A stretch of DNA of 64,000 nt from Gordonibacter urolithinfaciens (GCF_900199375.1 NZ_LT900217.1:1860001-1924000); one strand, 5' to 3'. Numbered from the stretch's first letter, positions 1 to 8,614 are shown. Notes: generated by a model from the letters alone, not told the origin. Program-made: numbers and translations.

Positions 1-1306
1 GATGATCCAGAGCGCCTTCCTCGACGTGTCCGGTCGGCGCCGGAAAAGCCACGAGCTCGATCTGCAGCGTTTCACGGAGGTGCTGTGCTCGGTATACGAC
101 GAGATATTCGAGTTCGACCGCATGGACGACCGGTACCACGTGCTGTATTCCGCCCTGCACCCCGAATCGATCGGCGTCGCGCTTCCGCTAGAAGAGGCGC
201 TCGGGCGGTGGATGGCGCACATTCCCGATGGCGTGGAGCGCGCCGGCCTGCGCAAAACCTTTGACGAATGCCGTGCGAACGTCAGCGGAAAGCCGTCTTC
301 CTGCACGTACAAGCTGTCGAAAGGCGGCAACGCCACCTGGTGCCAGAGCACGTTCATCCGCGTGTCCGATACCTGCACGCTGTGCTGCAACAAGGATGTC
401 ACGGAGGGCCTGGCCACCGAGGATCGCAGGCGGGCGTGGCAGGACGAGCGCTACCGGCTGCTCACCGAGATGACGAACAAGATGAGCTTCGACTACGATT
501 CCGACACCGACACGGTCCTGCTGTACATCGATCGTACGGGCGACGGCGTCGAAGCGCAGGTCATACCGCATTACTTGGAAAAGCTTGCCAGCGCGCGCAG
601 CGGCGTGGTGCATCCCGACGATATGGACGACGTGCGCAGGATGTTCGAAGACGCCCGGGCCGGTGCTGCGGAGGTGAGCGCGAAGTATCGGGCGAACTAC
701 TACGGTCACGGCTACGCGTGGTACCGCGCGAACCTGTTCGTCGCGCACGACAATGCGGGCGCATGGCATCTCGTGGGCCTCATCGAGAACATCGAGGACG
801 AACGCGACCTGCGCTACCGTGCCGAGAACGATGCCGCCACGGGGCTGAGCAACCATGCAACCACGCAAGACCTGGTGGCAGCGGCGCTTGCGAAGCCCGC
901 CGTTCGCGAGCACAGCGTGTGCGTGGTGCTGGACATCGATGACTTCAAGGCGGTAAACGACAACTCCGGCCACATGGAGGGCGATGCGCTGCTGCGCAAA
1001 GTGGGCTCGGTGCTGCGCTCGAGCTTCCGCGAGAGCGACGTCATCGGCCGCGTAGGCGGCGACGAGTTCGTGCTGCTGCTGAAAGAAGTGGATATGGATG
1101 TGGTGCTGCGCAAGTTGAACCAGGTGCGAGCCCAGATATCTGCCACGACGGTGCCCGGGCTGGGCCACGCCCCCACCCTCAGCGTGGGCGTGTATGCTAC
1201 CTGTTCCGACGACCGCACGTACCGCGACGTGTTCACCCGTGCCGACGAAGCCCTCTACCAGGCGAAACGCGCTGGAAAGAACCGGATCCAAGTCTACGGC
1301 TCCTAG
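1..1306 (+). CDS. PAS-GGDEF diguanylate cyclase, 5' end at window edge
   Basis: Likely makes the second messenger c-di-GMP from two GTP. The C-terminal third is a full GGDEF domain: GRVGGDEF at about residues 349-356 counting from the ATG at position 2, with an allosteric I-site RESD exactly five residues before GGDEF, so product inhibition is probable. The first 270 residues look like one or two PAS-like sensory folds with no transmembrane segment in the visible part. The first ATG sits on the window edge, so the true start may lie further upstream. The stop is followed by 230 bp before the next gene. A second c-di-GMP protein, at 51654-53426, has the opposite predicted activity. Confidence 0.85.
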   Translation, partial: MIQSAFLDVSGRRRKSHELDLQRFTEVLCSVYDEIFEFDRMDDRYHVLYSALHPESIGVALPLEEALGRWMAHIPDGVERAGLRKTFDECRANVSGKPSSCTYKLSKGGNATWCQSTFIRVSDTCTLCCNKDVTEGLATEDRRRAWQDERYRLLTEMTNKMSFDYDSDTDTVLLYIDRTGDGVEAQVIPHYLEKLASARSGVVHPDDMDDVRRMFEDARAGAAEVSAKYRANYYGHGYAWYRANLFVAHDNAGAWHLVGLIENIEDERDLRYRAENDAATGLSNHATTQDLVAAALAKPAVREHSVCVVLDIDDFKAVNDNSGHMEGDALLRKVGSVLRSSFRESDVIGRVGGDEFVLLLKEVDMDVVLRKLNQVRAQISATTVPGLGHAPTLSVGVYATCSDDRTYRDVFTRADEALYQAKRAGKNRIQVYGS

Positions 1307-1464
1307 CGTCCATCCGCTCCCTGCCGGCAGTGCGCCCGTCGGCCCTCGCGCCCGCACCCTCCCGGCAGCAGCCGGTCTGACCCTGCCGTCCTGCGCATCC
1401 GCGGCGGTCGTGCCCGCGCCCGCGCCGGCCTTCCCGTCCCCGCTCTTTTTCCCGCCGATATCCC

Positions 1465-1495
1465 TTGACCTTCGACTTGGTTCAGGCCGTAAGGT
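1465..1495 (+). promoter_or_regulatory. MerR-type promoter with 19-bp spacer
   Basis: A -35 TTGACC (1465-1470) and a -10-like TAAGGT (1490-1495) are separated by 19 bp, longer than the usual 17 and typical of promoters remodelled by MerR regulators. ACCTT (1468-1472) and AAGGT (1491-1495) are inverted relative to each other. It lies 43 bp before the flavoprotein reductase start. The convergent MerR gene at 3402-4199 is the obvious candidate regulator; that link is inferred. Confidence 0.5.
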
Positions 1496-1537
1496 GAGGC
1501 CAGCTTTTCAAACTGCAAGGGGAAAGGGAGGCTCATC

Positions 1538-3295
1538 ATGGAGAAGCAGGACAATGGGGAGATCCGGGCGAACGAGGCCGGGCAGGAGGCCGACGAGGCC
1601 GTGCGCGCCGCCGGCGCGCCGAGGCGCGGCATGGACCGCCGCAACTTCCTGAAGGGTGCGGCGCTGTCCGCCCTGGGCGTGGCGTCGGCGGGCGCGCTGG
1701 CGGCCTGCGCGCCGCAGCAGAACGGTGGCAAGGCGGCGGATGCGTCCGACGGCGCGAAGGCCGGCGAGGACGAGCCGTTCAAGGCCGAGGAGACGGTGGA
1801 CGCCGACGTGGTGGTGGTCGGCTGCGGCGCGGCCGGCTTCATGGCGGCGCTGCGCGCGTCGAAGGGCGGCGCGCACGTGGTGGTGCTGGAGAAGGGCGAC
1901 AGCATGGCGGCCCCGAACGGCATCTACGTGTCCGGCCCGTTCGCCGTGGGCACCGACGTGCTGCAGAACAAGCCCGGCGGCACCACGCTCACCGTGGACG
2001 ACGCGTTCTACCACGTCATGGAGTACTCGCACTGGACGCCGAACCCCGCGCTCATGCGCCGCTGCCTGGAGACGTCGGCCAGCGCCGTGGCCCAGCTCGA
2101 GGAGATCGGCTACACGTTCGAGGAGAAGAACTTCCGCTTCGAGACGCCGTTCATGGGTGAGAAGGGCGGCTTCCACGCCATCACGAACGCCTCCGACGAG
2201 CGCGCGAAGCTGTGGGAGCAGGCGCTGGCCGACCACAACGTGGACGTGCGGTTCTCCACGGCCCTCGTGTCGCTGGCTACCGCCGACGACGGCTCCGTGA
2301 CCGGGGTGAACGCCGTCGAGAAGGACAAGAAGAACATCACGTTCAACGCCAGGGCGACCATCTTGGCGGCGGGCGGCTACCTGGGCAACCGCGATTTGCA
2401 GGAGCGCTTCCTGCACACGCGCAAGCTCAACGTGGCGCGTGGCGGCGACTCCATCTGCACGGGCGACACCATCCTCGCGGCCGAGAAGGCCGGCGCCGCG
2501 CTGGAGAAGACGTACGGCTACTGCCCCTGCGAGTACGGCGGCACGCACGCCGACGCGTCGCGTCCGGCCAAGCAGGACAAGTTCGACCAGAATACCGCGT
2601 TCAAGTTCGGCCTGTACGGCTGCCTCTTGGTGGACGCCGAGGGCAAGCGCTTCATCAACGAGGGCCTGCTGTGCGACTATCCCATGAGCTACGGTTCCGA
2701 GCAGATCCTCAAGAACTCGCCGTGGTACGCCGTGGTCGACCAGGCCTACGTGGACGCCATGAGCACGCAGGGCCTCTACAACTACACCACGGCGAAGGGC
2801 GCCACCGAGGACACGTGGTTCATCGGCAACTACTTCAAGGACCGCATCCTCGAGAACCTGCCCGCCGACATCGAGGAGGGCATCAAGGAAGGCTGGTGCT
2901 TCAAGGCCGACTCGCTGGAGGAGCTTGCCGAGCACTTCGGGCTTGACGAGCTGCCCCAGACGGTGGCGCGGTACAACGAGTTCTGCGACGCCGGCGCCGA
3001 TGCCGAGTTCGGCGCGAACCCGTGGTACCTCTCGAAGGTGGCCACGCCGCCGTTCTACGTGACCGAGAACGAGCCGAGCGCCTGGAGCACGTTCGGCGGC
3101 GTGCGCATCGACGACTGCTGCCGCGTGCTGTCCGCCGAGACGAACGATCCCATCCCCGGCCTCTACGCTGCGGGTACCGACGCGGGCAGCCTATACTACT
3201 CGCCCTACTACGACATCCCCGGCTACTGCTACGGTCTGTGCATCGATTCCGGCTACATCGCCGCCGAGGAGGCCGTGGCCGCGCTCAAGGCGTAG
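1538..3295 (+). CDS. Tat-exported FAD-dependent reductase (fumarate reductase/KstD-like flavoprotein)
   Basis: Exported flavoprotein reductase, 585 aa. A twin-arginine motif RRNFLK (residues 34-39) and a lipobox ending at Cys57 (ALAAC) point to Tat export and lipid anchoring on the outer face. The FAD site GCGAAG is at 95-100. The family covers fumarate, urocanate and many anaerobic enoate or steroid reductases, usually fed by a membrane cytochrome. None is encoded next door. The C-terminal motif usual in fumarate reductases (RLGGNA-like) is replaced by a Tyr-rich stretch, SLYYSPYYDIPG, so fumarate is unlikely to be the substrate. The start has a good GGGAGG site 8 bp upstream. The promoter looks MerR-controlled. 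Substrate unknown. Confidence 0.85.
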   Translation: MEKQDNGEIRANEAGQEADEAVRAAGAPRRGMDRRNFLKGAALSALGVASAGALAACAPQQNGGKAADASDGAKAGEDEPFKAEETVDADVVVVGCGAAGFMAALRASKGGAHVVVLEKGDSMAAPNGIYVSGPFAVGTDVLQNKPGGTTLTVDDAFYHVMEYSHWTPNPALMRRCLETSASAVAQLEEIGYTFEEKNFRFETPFMGEKGGFHAITNASDERAKLWEQALADHNVDVRFSTALVSLATADDGSVTGVNAVEKDKKNITFNARATILAAGGYLGNRDLQERFLHTRKLNVARGGDSICTGDTILAAEKAGAALEKTYGYCPCEYGGTHADASRPAKQDKFDQNTAFKFGLYGCLLVDAEGKRFINEGLLCDYPMSYGSEQILKNSPWYAVVDQAYVDAMSTQGLYNYTTAKGATEDTWFIGNYFKDRILENLPADIEEGIKEGWCFKADSLEELAEHFGLDELPQTVARYNEFCDAGADAEFGANPWYLSKVATPPFYVTENEPSAWSTFGGVRIDDCCRVLSAETNDPIPGLYAAGTDAGSLYYSPYYDIPGYCYGLCIDSGYIAAEEAVAALKA

Positions 3296-3317
3296 GGTTT
3301 CACCAACTCCGAACGGT

Positions 3318-3398
3318 CCCGGCGGCGCACCCCCCCCCCGCGCCGCCGGGGCCCTCTCCGACCGCCCCGCCGCCTCCTCTCCCTCCAACGGCGGGGCG
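3318..3398. terminator. Two GC-rich hairpins between convergent genes
   Basis: Hairpin A: CCCGGCGGCGC (3318-3328) pairs with GCGCCGCCGGG (3340-3350), the loop holding a run of ten C. Hairpin B: CGCCCCGCCG (3363-3372) pairs with CGGCGGGGCG (3389-3398), followed by CCTTTAT on the plus strand. They sit between the 3' ends of the reductase and the MerR gene and probably end both transcripts. The C10 run is a plausible length-variable tract. Confidence 0.6.
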
Positions 3399-3401
3399 CC
3401 T

Positions 3402-4199
3402 TTATCTCACCGGGGCGAACAGCGTCTCGATATCGCTGCCGTTCCCGTCCAGGTTCAGAAACGACGGGAACAGGATCACGTCCCCCCGCAGCGCGTAGCC
3501 GTGGTCGTCCAGGTAGGCGAACAGGTCCGCGAACGTCTCCTTGCGCACGCTCTCCGCCCGCGTCACGCGGCGCCGGAACCGCACGCATTTCCCCAGGCAC
3601 AGGCGGCCCACGTGCGCGCGGTCGACGCCTTCCAGCCGGTGCTCCTCGCTCTCGGGCATGGCGATGACGTAGCTGGGGTCCACCATTTCGCCCGGCGCGT
3701 CGAAGTCGCGCTTGGCGATGATGCGCGCGCAGCTGGTGATGCTCAGCAGGTCGTAGAACAGGGCGATCTCCCGCTCGTTTTCCACCGACACGCCGAAGTC
3801 GCGGCCCACCGATGCGCTCACGTACAGCTGGTCGGGCGCGTCCACGAGCGTGAAGGCCGCCCGGCCGCCCCCGTCGATCAGCGCGAGCGCGCTGTCTATC
3901 TTCGCCAGCCGGTAGCGCAGCAGGTCGGCCTCGCGGCGCAGCTTCGCCTGCTGGTCCTCCAGAGAGCGCTTGAACTCCTCGGTGCCCTGCTCGGCATCCA
4001 GCATGGCCACGGCCTGCTCCACGGTGAACCCGTACTGCAGCAGCACGCGGAACGCGTTTGCGCGGAAGGCGTCCTCGGGCGAGAACACCCGGTAGCCGTT
4101 CTCCTCGCGGCGCGTGGCCAGCAGGCCGTGCTTCTCGTAAAACCTGATCTTCGACGGCGGCAGCCCCGTCATTGCCGCAAACTCCTTGATGCGGTACAT
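3402..4199 (-). CDS. MerR-family transcriptional regulator with effector-binding domain
   Basis: 265-aa regulator. Residues 1-70 are a MerR winged helix (MYRIKEFAAMTGLPPSKIRF..., then the NGYRVF wing), followed by a coiled-coil dimerisation helix (about 80-120) and a GyrI/BltR-like ligand-binding half of about 140 residues. This layout is typical of multidrug-binding or metabolite-binding MerR proteins that twist promoters with 19-bp spacers. Two such promoters occur nearby (1465-1495 and 7398-7428). The gene converges on the flavoprotein reductase and is likely its activator, with the ligand perhaps the reductase substrate. No cysteine cluster of the metal-sensing type is visible. Confidence 0.88.
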   Translation of the reverse strand: MYRIKEFAAMTGLPPSKIRFYEKHGLLATRREENGYRVFSPEDAFRANAFRVLLQYGFTVEQAVAMLDAEQGTEEFKRSLEDQQAKLRREADLLRYRLAKIDSALALIDGGGRAAFTLVDAPDQLYVSASVGRDFGVSVENEREIALFYDLLSITSCARIIAKRDFDAPGEMVDPSYVIAMPESEEHRLEGVDRAHVGRLCLGKCVRFRRRVTRAESVRKETFADLFAYLDDHGYALRGDVILFPSFLNLDGNGSDIETLFAPVR

Positions 4200-4377
4200 G
4201 CGAACCCCTCCCTCGCGCCAGCGTGCCGGCGGTCGTTCTCTGCGTGCAGCATACCATCCGCCCCTCCTTCAGGCATCTGGTGATTTGCGCGAGATTGCGC
4301 GCGCAAACGCCGCCGCGCGAACCCTTCGCGCTATCATGGGCGCCGAGGAGAGCAACCTTTCGCCAAGGAGCAACAAC

Positions 4378-5121
4378 ATGCCAGACGCATCGCAGCAGCG
4401 GTCGGACCAGCGGCTCGCCGTGGGGGAGAAGAAGGAACAGCCGCAGGAGCGCCCCCCGTTCAGCGTGACCGACGACCTGCGCGAGCCCATCGACGAGCTG
4501 ACCCGCCTCAAGGACATGGAGGCGAAGACGCGCGAGATCATCCAGAAGTACCAGGCCGCCATGCGCGAGATGGAGGTGCGCTTCGAGATCCTCGACCAGG
4601 ACCTCAACCTCAAGAAGCACCGCAACCCCATCCACCACGTGGAATCGCGCATCAAGAAGCCGGCGAGCATCTTCGAGAAGCTGGGCCGCTACGGTAAGGA
4701 GCCCACGCTCGAGAACATGGAGCGCTACATCATGGACATCGCGGGCGTGCGCGTGATCTGCTCGTACATCCACGACGTGTACAACCTGCTGGAGCTTTTG
4801 CGCAAGCAGGACGACCTCACCATCGTCACGGTGAAGGACTACATCGCCAACCCCAAGCCCAACGGCTACCGCAGCCTGCACGTCATCGTGCGCATCCCCG
4901 TGTACTTCCTTGACAACAAGGAGCTCATCCCCGTGGAGGTGCAGCTGCGCACCATTGCCATGGACTTCTGGGCCAGCCTCGAGCACGACCTGAAGTACAA
5001 GGCCGTGAGCGAGGTGGAGGGCATCGACTCCTACGACGAGCTGAAGGACTGCAGCCGCATCATCGAGGACGTGGAGGCCCGCATGCAGATTCTCGCCGGC
5101 GCCCTCGAGGTGGACGACTAG
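4378..5121 (+). CDS. Small alarmone synthetase (RelP/RelQ-type GTP pyrophosphokinase)
   Basis: Stand-alone (p)ppGpp synthetase of about 247 aa, lacking the HD hydrolase, TGS and ACT domains of long RelA/SpoT proteins. The synthetase fold covers residues 85-245: IHHVESRIKKP, the IAGVRVIC strand, the G-loop-like NPKPNGYRSLH stretch (about 157-167), and VQLRTIAMDFWASLEH with the catalytic Glu. ATP pyrophosphate is transferred to GTP or GDP, adjusting growth under stress. The first 60 residues are charged and poorly conserved. ATG 4378 was chosen because AAGGAG stands 6 bp before it; an upstream in-frame ATG exists at 4336. It is divergent from the MerR gene. Confidence 0.87.
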   Translation: MPDASQQRSDQRLAVGEKKEQPQERPPFSVTDDLREPIDELTRLKDMEAKTREIIQKYQAAMREMEVRFEILDQDLNLKKHRNPIHHVESRIKKPASIFEKLGRYGKEPTLENMERYIMDIAGVRVICSYIHDVYNLLELLRKQDDLTIVTVKDYIANPKPNGYRSLHVIVRIPVYFLDNKELIPVEVQLRTIAMDFWASLEHDLKYKAVSEVEGIDSYDELKDCSRIIEDVEARMQILAGALEVDD

Positions 5122-5219
5122 CAGGCGCCGCAGCCGCCCGCGCTCGCACGCCCGAACGCACCCTCCCGACGTTCGCGCTCGCTTGCCCCCAGAACGCTTT
5201 CGCGCGCCTCCCCCCATAA

Positions 5220-5254
5220 CGCGAACAGACCCCGCATCGCAGGGCCTGTTCGCG
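5220..5254 (-). terminator. Hairpin downstream of the TDT transporter gene
   Basis: CGCGAACAG (5220-5228) and CTGTTCGCG (5246-5254) form a perfect 9-bp stem with a 17-nt GC-rich loop, 15 bp beyond the stop of the minus-strand transporter gene and about 100 bp beyond the plus-strand synthetase gene. Likely terminates one or both. Confidence 0.5.
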
Positions 5255-5269
5255 AAAGAAAAGGGGAGG

Positions 5270-6259
5270 CTAGTTGTCGAAGTTCTCCGAGAAGCGCGCG
5301 ATCTGGGCGTTCTCCTTGAGCACGGCCACGCTCTGCGGCTGCTCGATGCGGCGGAAGAAGAAGCGCAGGTAGTGCGCCAGCACGTAGGCCACCATGATCG
5401 TGGCCAGCGCAACCTCCACGTAGAACACCACGTCGAAGGCGAAGGGAAGCGCCACGCCGTTCGCCCGGAAAAACGCCGTGCCCTGGCCGAGCGCCGTGGC
5501 CGTTATGACGAAGGGGAACGTCATGGCCGCGTAGCTGGGGTAGAACTTCAGGCGCAACAGGCGCGGCAGGCGGGAGAGCACCACCAGGAACAGCACCTGG
5601 GCCAGCGCCATCATCACGCCCACGAACAGGGCGTTCGGCGCGTCCGTCACGGCCAGGTAGCCCACGATGGACAGGCTCATGGGGGCGGTGTAGATGCAGA
5701 ACAGCGGGCGCGCGCCCTCGGGCACCTCGTGCTTGGCGTAGCGGTACGTCACCAGCACCAGCAGCGCCGCGTAGCACGCGAAGCCGAACCAGAAGATTAC
5801 CTGGCCCAGGGCCTGCATCCCGAACGCGGGCGACGTGACCGAGGCCACCACGATGCCCACGTAGCAGATGAAGTAGGTGGGGAACACCTCGTGCAGCTTG
5901 AACGGGCGGAAGAAGCGCACCGTGAACCACACGATGAGCGCCAGGTGCGCCATCGTGGCCGCCACCCAGAGCGCGAACGCGGGGCCGAAGGCCAGCGGCG
6001 CCAGGTAGTTGGAGAACTGCATGAGCGTCATGAACACGGTGCCGCTCACGCTGGCCATGATGGAGTTATGCAGGTCGTCGCGGATAAGCTGGGGAAACAT
6101 GACCGCCTTCGCCGCCAGCAGCACGATGAGGAACAGCGCGACGGCGCCGCAGAGGATATGGATGCCCTCGTAGGCCGGCTGCAGCAGGTTGCCCAGCGCC
6201 GTGAGGGCAAGGGCGACGCCCGCCGTGGGAATGGGTACTTTCTCTATGATGTCGCGCAT
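5270..6259 (-). CDS. TDT-family (tellurite-resistance/dicarboxylate) transporter
   Basis: Integral membrane protein of about 329 aa with roughly ten hydrophobic segments, resembling the TDT family (TehA, Mae1, SLAC1-like), which moves C4-dicarboxylates, sulfite or similar anions. ATG 6259 (MRDIIEKVPIP) was chosen because AAAGG stands about 10 bp before it; an in-frame ATG at 6304 would add 15 polar residues. It is divergent from the LysR gene at 6480, with a palindrome between them, so it is probably that regulator's target. The substrate cannot be read from sequence. Confidence 0.75.
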   Translation of the reverse strand: MRDIIEKVPIPTAGVALALTALGNLLQPAYEGIHILCGAVALFLIVLLAAKAVMFPQLIRDDLHNSIMASVSGTVFMTLMQFSNYLAPLAFGPAFALWVAATMAHLALIVWFTVRFFRPFKLHEVFPTYFICYVGIVVASVTSPAFGMQALGQVIFWFGFACYAALLVLVTYRYAKHEVPEGARPLFCIYTAPMSLSIVGYLAVTDAPNALFVGVMMALAQVLFLVVLSRLPRLLRLKFYPSYAAMTFPFVITATALGQGTAFFRANGVALPFAFDVVFYVEVALATIMVAYVLAHYLRFFFRRIEQPQSVAVLKENAQIARFSENFDN

Positions 6260-6332
6260 GGTCACGTGCCTTTCAATGCCGTCCTTAGATTTGCTTAGAC
6301 GCATTCTGGCATGCTCCCATCAAAAAGAAAAA

Positions 6333-6366
6333 TTATATATCGTTATGCGTTGATAACTATATATAA
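6333..6366. promoter_or_regulatory. 34-bp palindromic operator between TDT transporter and LysR genes
   Basis: Two 14-bp arms, TTATATATCGTTAT (6333-6346) and ATAACTATATATAA (6353-6366), match at 13 of 14 positions around a 6-bp centre. The inner part contains a T-N11-A LysR motif. TATAAT-like -10 elements occur on both strands at its edges. It is an A/T-rich island in GC-rich DNA and the likely autoregulatory site of the divergent LysR gene. Confidence 0.6.
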
Positions 6367-6479
6367 TAGATTGTCGTTCGCTCGGCGATTCTGCACCGTA
6401 AAAGGGCAGGTGATGTGCGCCGTTGTAATGCCGACGATACCGCGCCCGTCATGCGAGCACAAGCAACGAAAGGATTACC

Positions 6480-7367
6480 ATGCAAGATTTCCGCATGAGC
6501 ACGTTCTTGAGCGTGTGCCGAACGTTGAACTATACCCGGTCGGCGGCGGAGCTCAATATCACGCAACCCGCCGTGTCGCAGCACATCGCTTATCTGGAGA
6601 AGGCGTACGGCGCAAAGCTGCTTTCCTACCGCGGCAAGAAGCTCGCGCTCACGCCGGCAGGCGAGCTGCTGCGCGACGCCGCGGCTACCATGGCGCACGA
6701 CGAGGCCACGCTGCGCGACGCCATCGCCGCGTTGGCTGGGCCGCGCCGCCGCCTGCGGCTGGGCATGACGCTCACCGCCGGCGAGTACGTGCTGGCGGAG
6801 CCGCTGGCGCACTACCTGGTGGGCCATCCCGAGGTGCAGGTGCGCATCGCCTCGTCCGACACCGAGCGCTTGCTGGCGCAGCTGCATGCCGGCGAGATCG
6901 ATTGCGCGCTCGTGGAGGGGTTTTTCGACAAGAGCGCCTATGACTGGCGCGTGTTCGCCACCGAGCATCTCATGGCGGTCTGCGCCCCCGACGCGCCGCT
7001 TGCCGGCGTGAAGGAGCCCCAGCACTTCGAGGACCTGCTCGACCAGCATATCCTGGTGCGGGAGCGCGGCTCCGGCACGCGCGCCGTGCTCGAGCACGCC
7101 CTGGCCGCCCGGAACCTTTCGGTGGACAGCTTCGCGCGGGCGACGGAAGTGGAGAGCGTCAACATCATAAAGCAGTTCGCTGCCAGCGGCTACGGCATCG
7201 CCTTCCTCTACGGCGCCGCCGTGGTCTGCGAGCTCGAAGCCGGCACGCTCGCGCGCATCCCGTTGGCAGGCCACCTCATCGAGCACGACATCACGTTCAT
7301 CCGCCCCAAGGGCAGCGTGTTCGGAGACGAGTACGCCCGCCTGTTCGACGACCTGCGCTCGGTGTGA
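6480..7367 (+). CDS. LysR-family transcriptional regulator
   Basis: 295-aa LysR regulator. The N-terminal winged helix (residues 1-60: FLSVCRTLNYTRSAAELNITQPAVSQHI) is canonical. From about 88 on it has the periplasmic-binding-protein-like effector domain (RRRLRLGMTLTAGEYVL...). GAAAGGA lies about 7 bp before the ATG. Divergent orientation from the TDT transporter and the shared 34-bp palindrome suggest it controls that transporter in response to its substrate. It is separated by 90 bp from the aldo/keto reductase, which has its own promoter of another type. Confidence 0.9.
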   Translation: MQDFRMSTFLSVCRTLNYTRSAAELNITQPAVSQHIAYLEKAYGAKLLSYRGKKLALTPAGELLRDAAATMAHDEATLRDAIAALAGPRRRLRLGMTLTAGEYVLAEPLAHYLVGHPEVQVRIASSDTERLLAQLHAGEIDCALVEGFFDKSAYDWRVFATEHLMAVCAPDAPLAGVKEPQHFEDLLDQHILVRERGSGTRAVLEHALAARNLSVDSFARATEVESVNIIKQFAASGYGIAFLYGAAVVCELEAGTLARIPLAGHLIEHDITFIRPKGSVFGDEYARLFDDLRSV

Positions 7368-7397
7368 GGCCGCGAGCATCCTGCGCGAAATTTCCGC

Positions 7398-7428
7398 TTG
7401 ACTTCGAGTGCGCTCCAAGTTCTATGAT
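7398..7428 (+). promoter_or_regulatory. MerR-type promoter of the aldo/keto reductase
   Basis: -35 TTGACT (7398-7403) and -10 TATGAT (7423-7428) with a 19-bp spacer. Across the spacer runs a 20-bp dyad, ACTTCGAGTGCGCTCCAAGT (7401-7420), whose 8-bp arms match at 7 of 8 positions. This is the classic layout of a MerR-regulated promoter and resembles sites of the AdhR/NmlR subgroup. No MerR gene is adjacent; the nearest is at 3402-4199. Confidence 0.68.
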
Positions 7429-7459
7429 GGTCGGGCAATCCTGACGAGAGGAGACCCCC

Positions 7460-8581
7460 ATGAGGCCCGATTTGGAATCCACGCCGAAGCTCGGCTTCGG
7501 CTGCATGCGCTTGCCGCTGCTGGACCCCGCCGACCAGCAGAGCATCGACCTTGCGCAGCTCGAGCAGATGGTGGACGTGTTCCTGGAAGGCGGCGGCACG
7601 TACTTCGACACGGCGTTCGTCTACCACGAGGGCGCCTCGGAGAAGGCGCTCGGCCAGGCGCTCGTGGCGCGGCACCCGCGCGAGTCGTTCACCATCGCGA
7701 CGAAGTGCCTGGCCTGGGCCATCGGCAGCGCCGAGGAGGCGAAGTCCAACCTGGGCACGTCGCTTGAGCGCCTGGGCACCGACTACATCGACTTCTACCT
7801 GCTGCACAACGTGGGCGGCCCGCGCACGGCCAAGTTCGACGAGCACGGCATGTGGGACTTCGTGCGCGAGCAGAAGGCGGCTGGCCGCATCCGCAACTGG
7901 GGCTTCTCCATGCACGACGGCCCTGAGGCGCTCGATGCGCTGCTCGAGGCGCACCCCGACGCCGACTTCGTGCAGCTGCAAGTGAACTATCTGGATTGGG
8001 AGAACCCGGTCACGCGGTCGCGCGCCTGCATGGAAGTGGCCGCCAAGCACGGCGTGCCCGTGGTGGTCATGGAGCCCGCGCGCGGCGGGCGGCTGGCCGA
8101 GTTGCCCGAGCAGGTGGCCGCGCCGCTTTTGGCGTGCCGCCCCGACCTGAGCATGGCTTCATGGGCGTACCGCTTCTGCTACAACCTCCCGAACGTGCTC
8201 ACGGTGCTCTCGGGCATGTCCACGATCGAGCAAACGCGCCAGAACGTGGCCGAGTTCCGGGCGAGCGCGCCGTTCTCGCCCGAGGAGGAGCGCGCGCTGG
8301 CCGAAGCGCGCGAGATGCTTGAGAAGCTGGCCGCCGTGCCCTGCACGAACTGCCGCTACTGCGTGAAGGACTGCCCGCAGGGCGTGGCCATCCCCGAGAT
8401 CATGAGCCTGCTGAACCTCGAGCTCATGACCGGCAACCGCGCCTTCGCGAAGGGCCTCTACTCGTGGCAGGCCGTGAAGCCGGCCTCGGAGTGCATCGCC
8501 TGCGGCGCGTGCGAGGCCATGTGCCCCCAGAGCATCGACATCGTCCGTCAGCTGGAAACGGCAGCCGAGCACTTCGAGTAG
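7460..8581 (+). CDS. Aldo/keto reductase with C-terminal ferredoxin domain
   Basis: 373-aa cytoplasmic oxidoreductase. Residues 1-270 form the TIM-barrel aldo/keto reductase domain (GFGCMRLP near the start, YFDTAFVYHEGASE with the catalytic Asp/Tyr region, TKCL with the catalytic Lys). Residues about 290-360 carry two clusters, CTNCRYCVKDCP and CIACGACEAMCP, each suited to a [4Fe-4S] centre. Such fusions are common in anaerobes and probably link carbonyl or quinone reduction to low-potential electron carriers. The ATG follows GAGAGGAG. A single-gene unit is suggested by its own promoter and a strong terminator at 8615-8647. Confidence 0.87.
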   Translation: MRPDLESTPKLGFGCMRLPLLDPADQQSIDLAQLEQMVDVFLEGGGTYFDTAFVYHEGASEKALGQALVARHPRESFTIATKCLAWAIGSAEEAKSNLGTSLERLGTDYIDFYLLHNVGGPRTAKFDEHGMWDFVREQKAAGRIRNWGFSMHDGPEALDALLEAHPDADFVQLQVNYLDWENPVTRSRACMEVAAKHGVPVVVMEPARGGRLAELPEQVAAPLLACRPDLSMASWAYRFCYNLPNVLTVLSGMSTIEQTRQNVAEFRASAPFSPEEERALAEAREMLEKLAAVPCTNCRYCVKDCPQGVAIPEIMSLLNLELMTGNRAFAKGLYSWQAVKPASECIACGACEAMCPQSIDIVRQLETAAEHFE

Positions 8582-8614
8582 GACAGGGCGGTCCGTCTAA
8601 TCGAATACCGTACG

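Noticed and set aside
3253-5412. A minus-strand open frame of about 700 codons over MerR and the alarmone synthetase
   Set aside because: It conflicts with two recognisable genes, has low-complexity composition and no family likeness.
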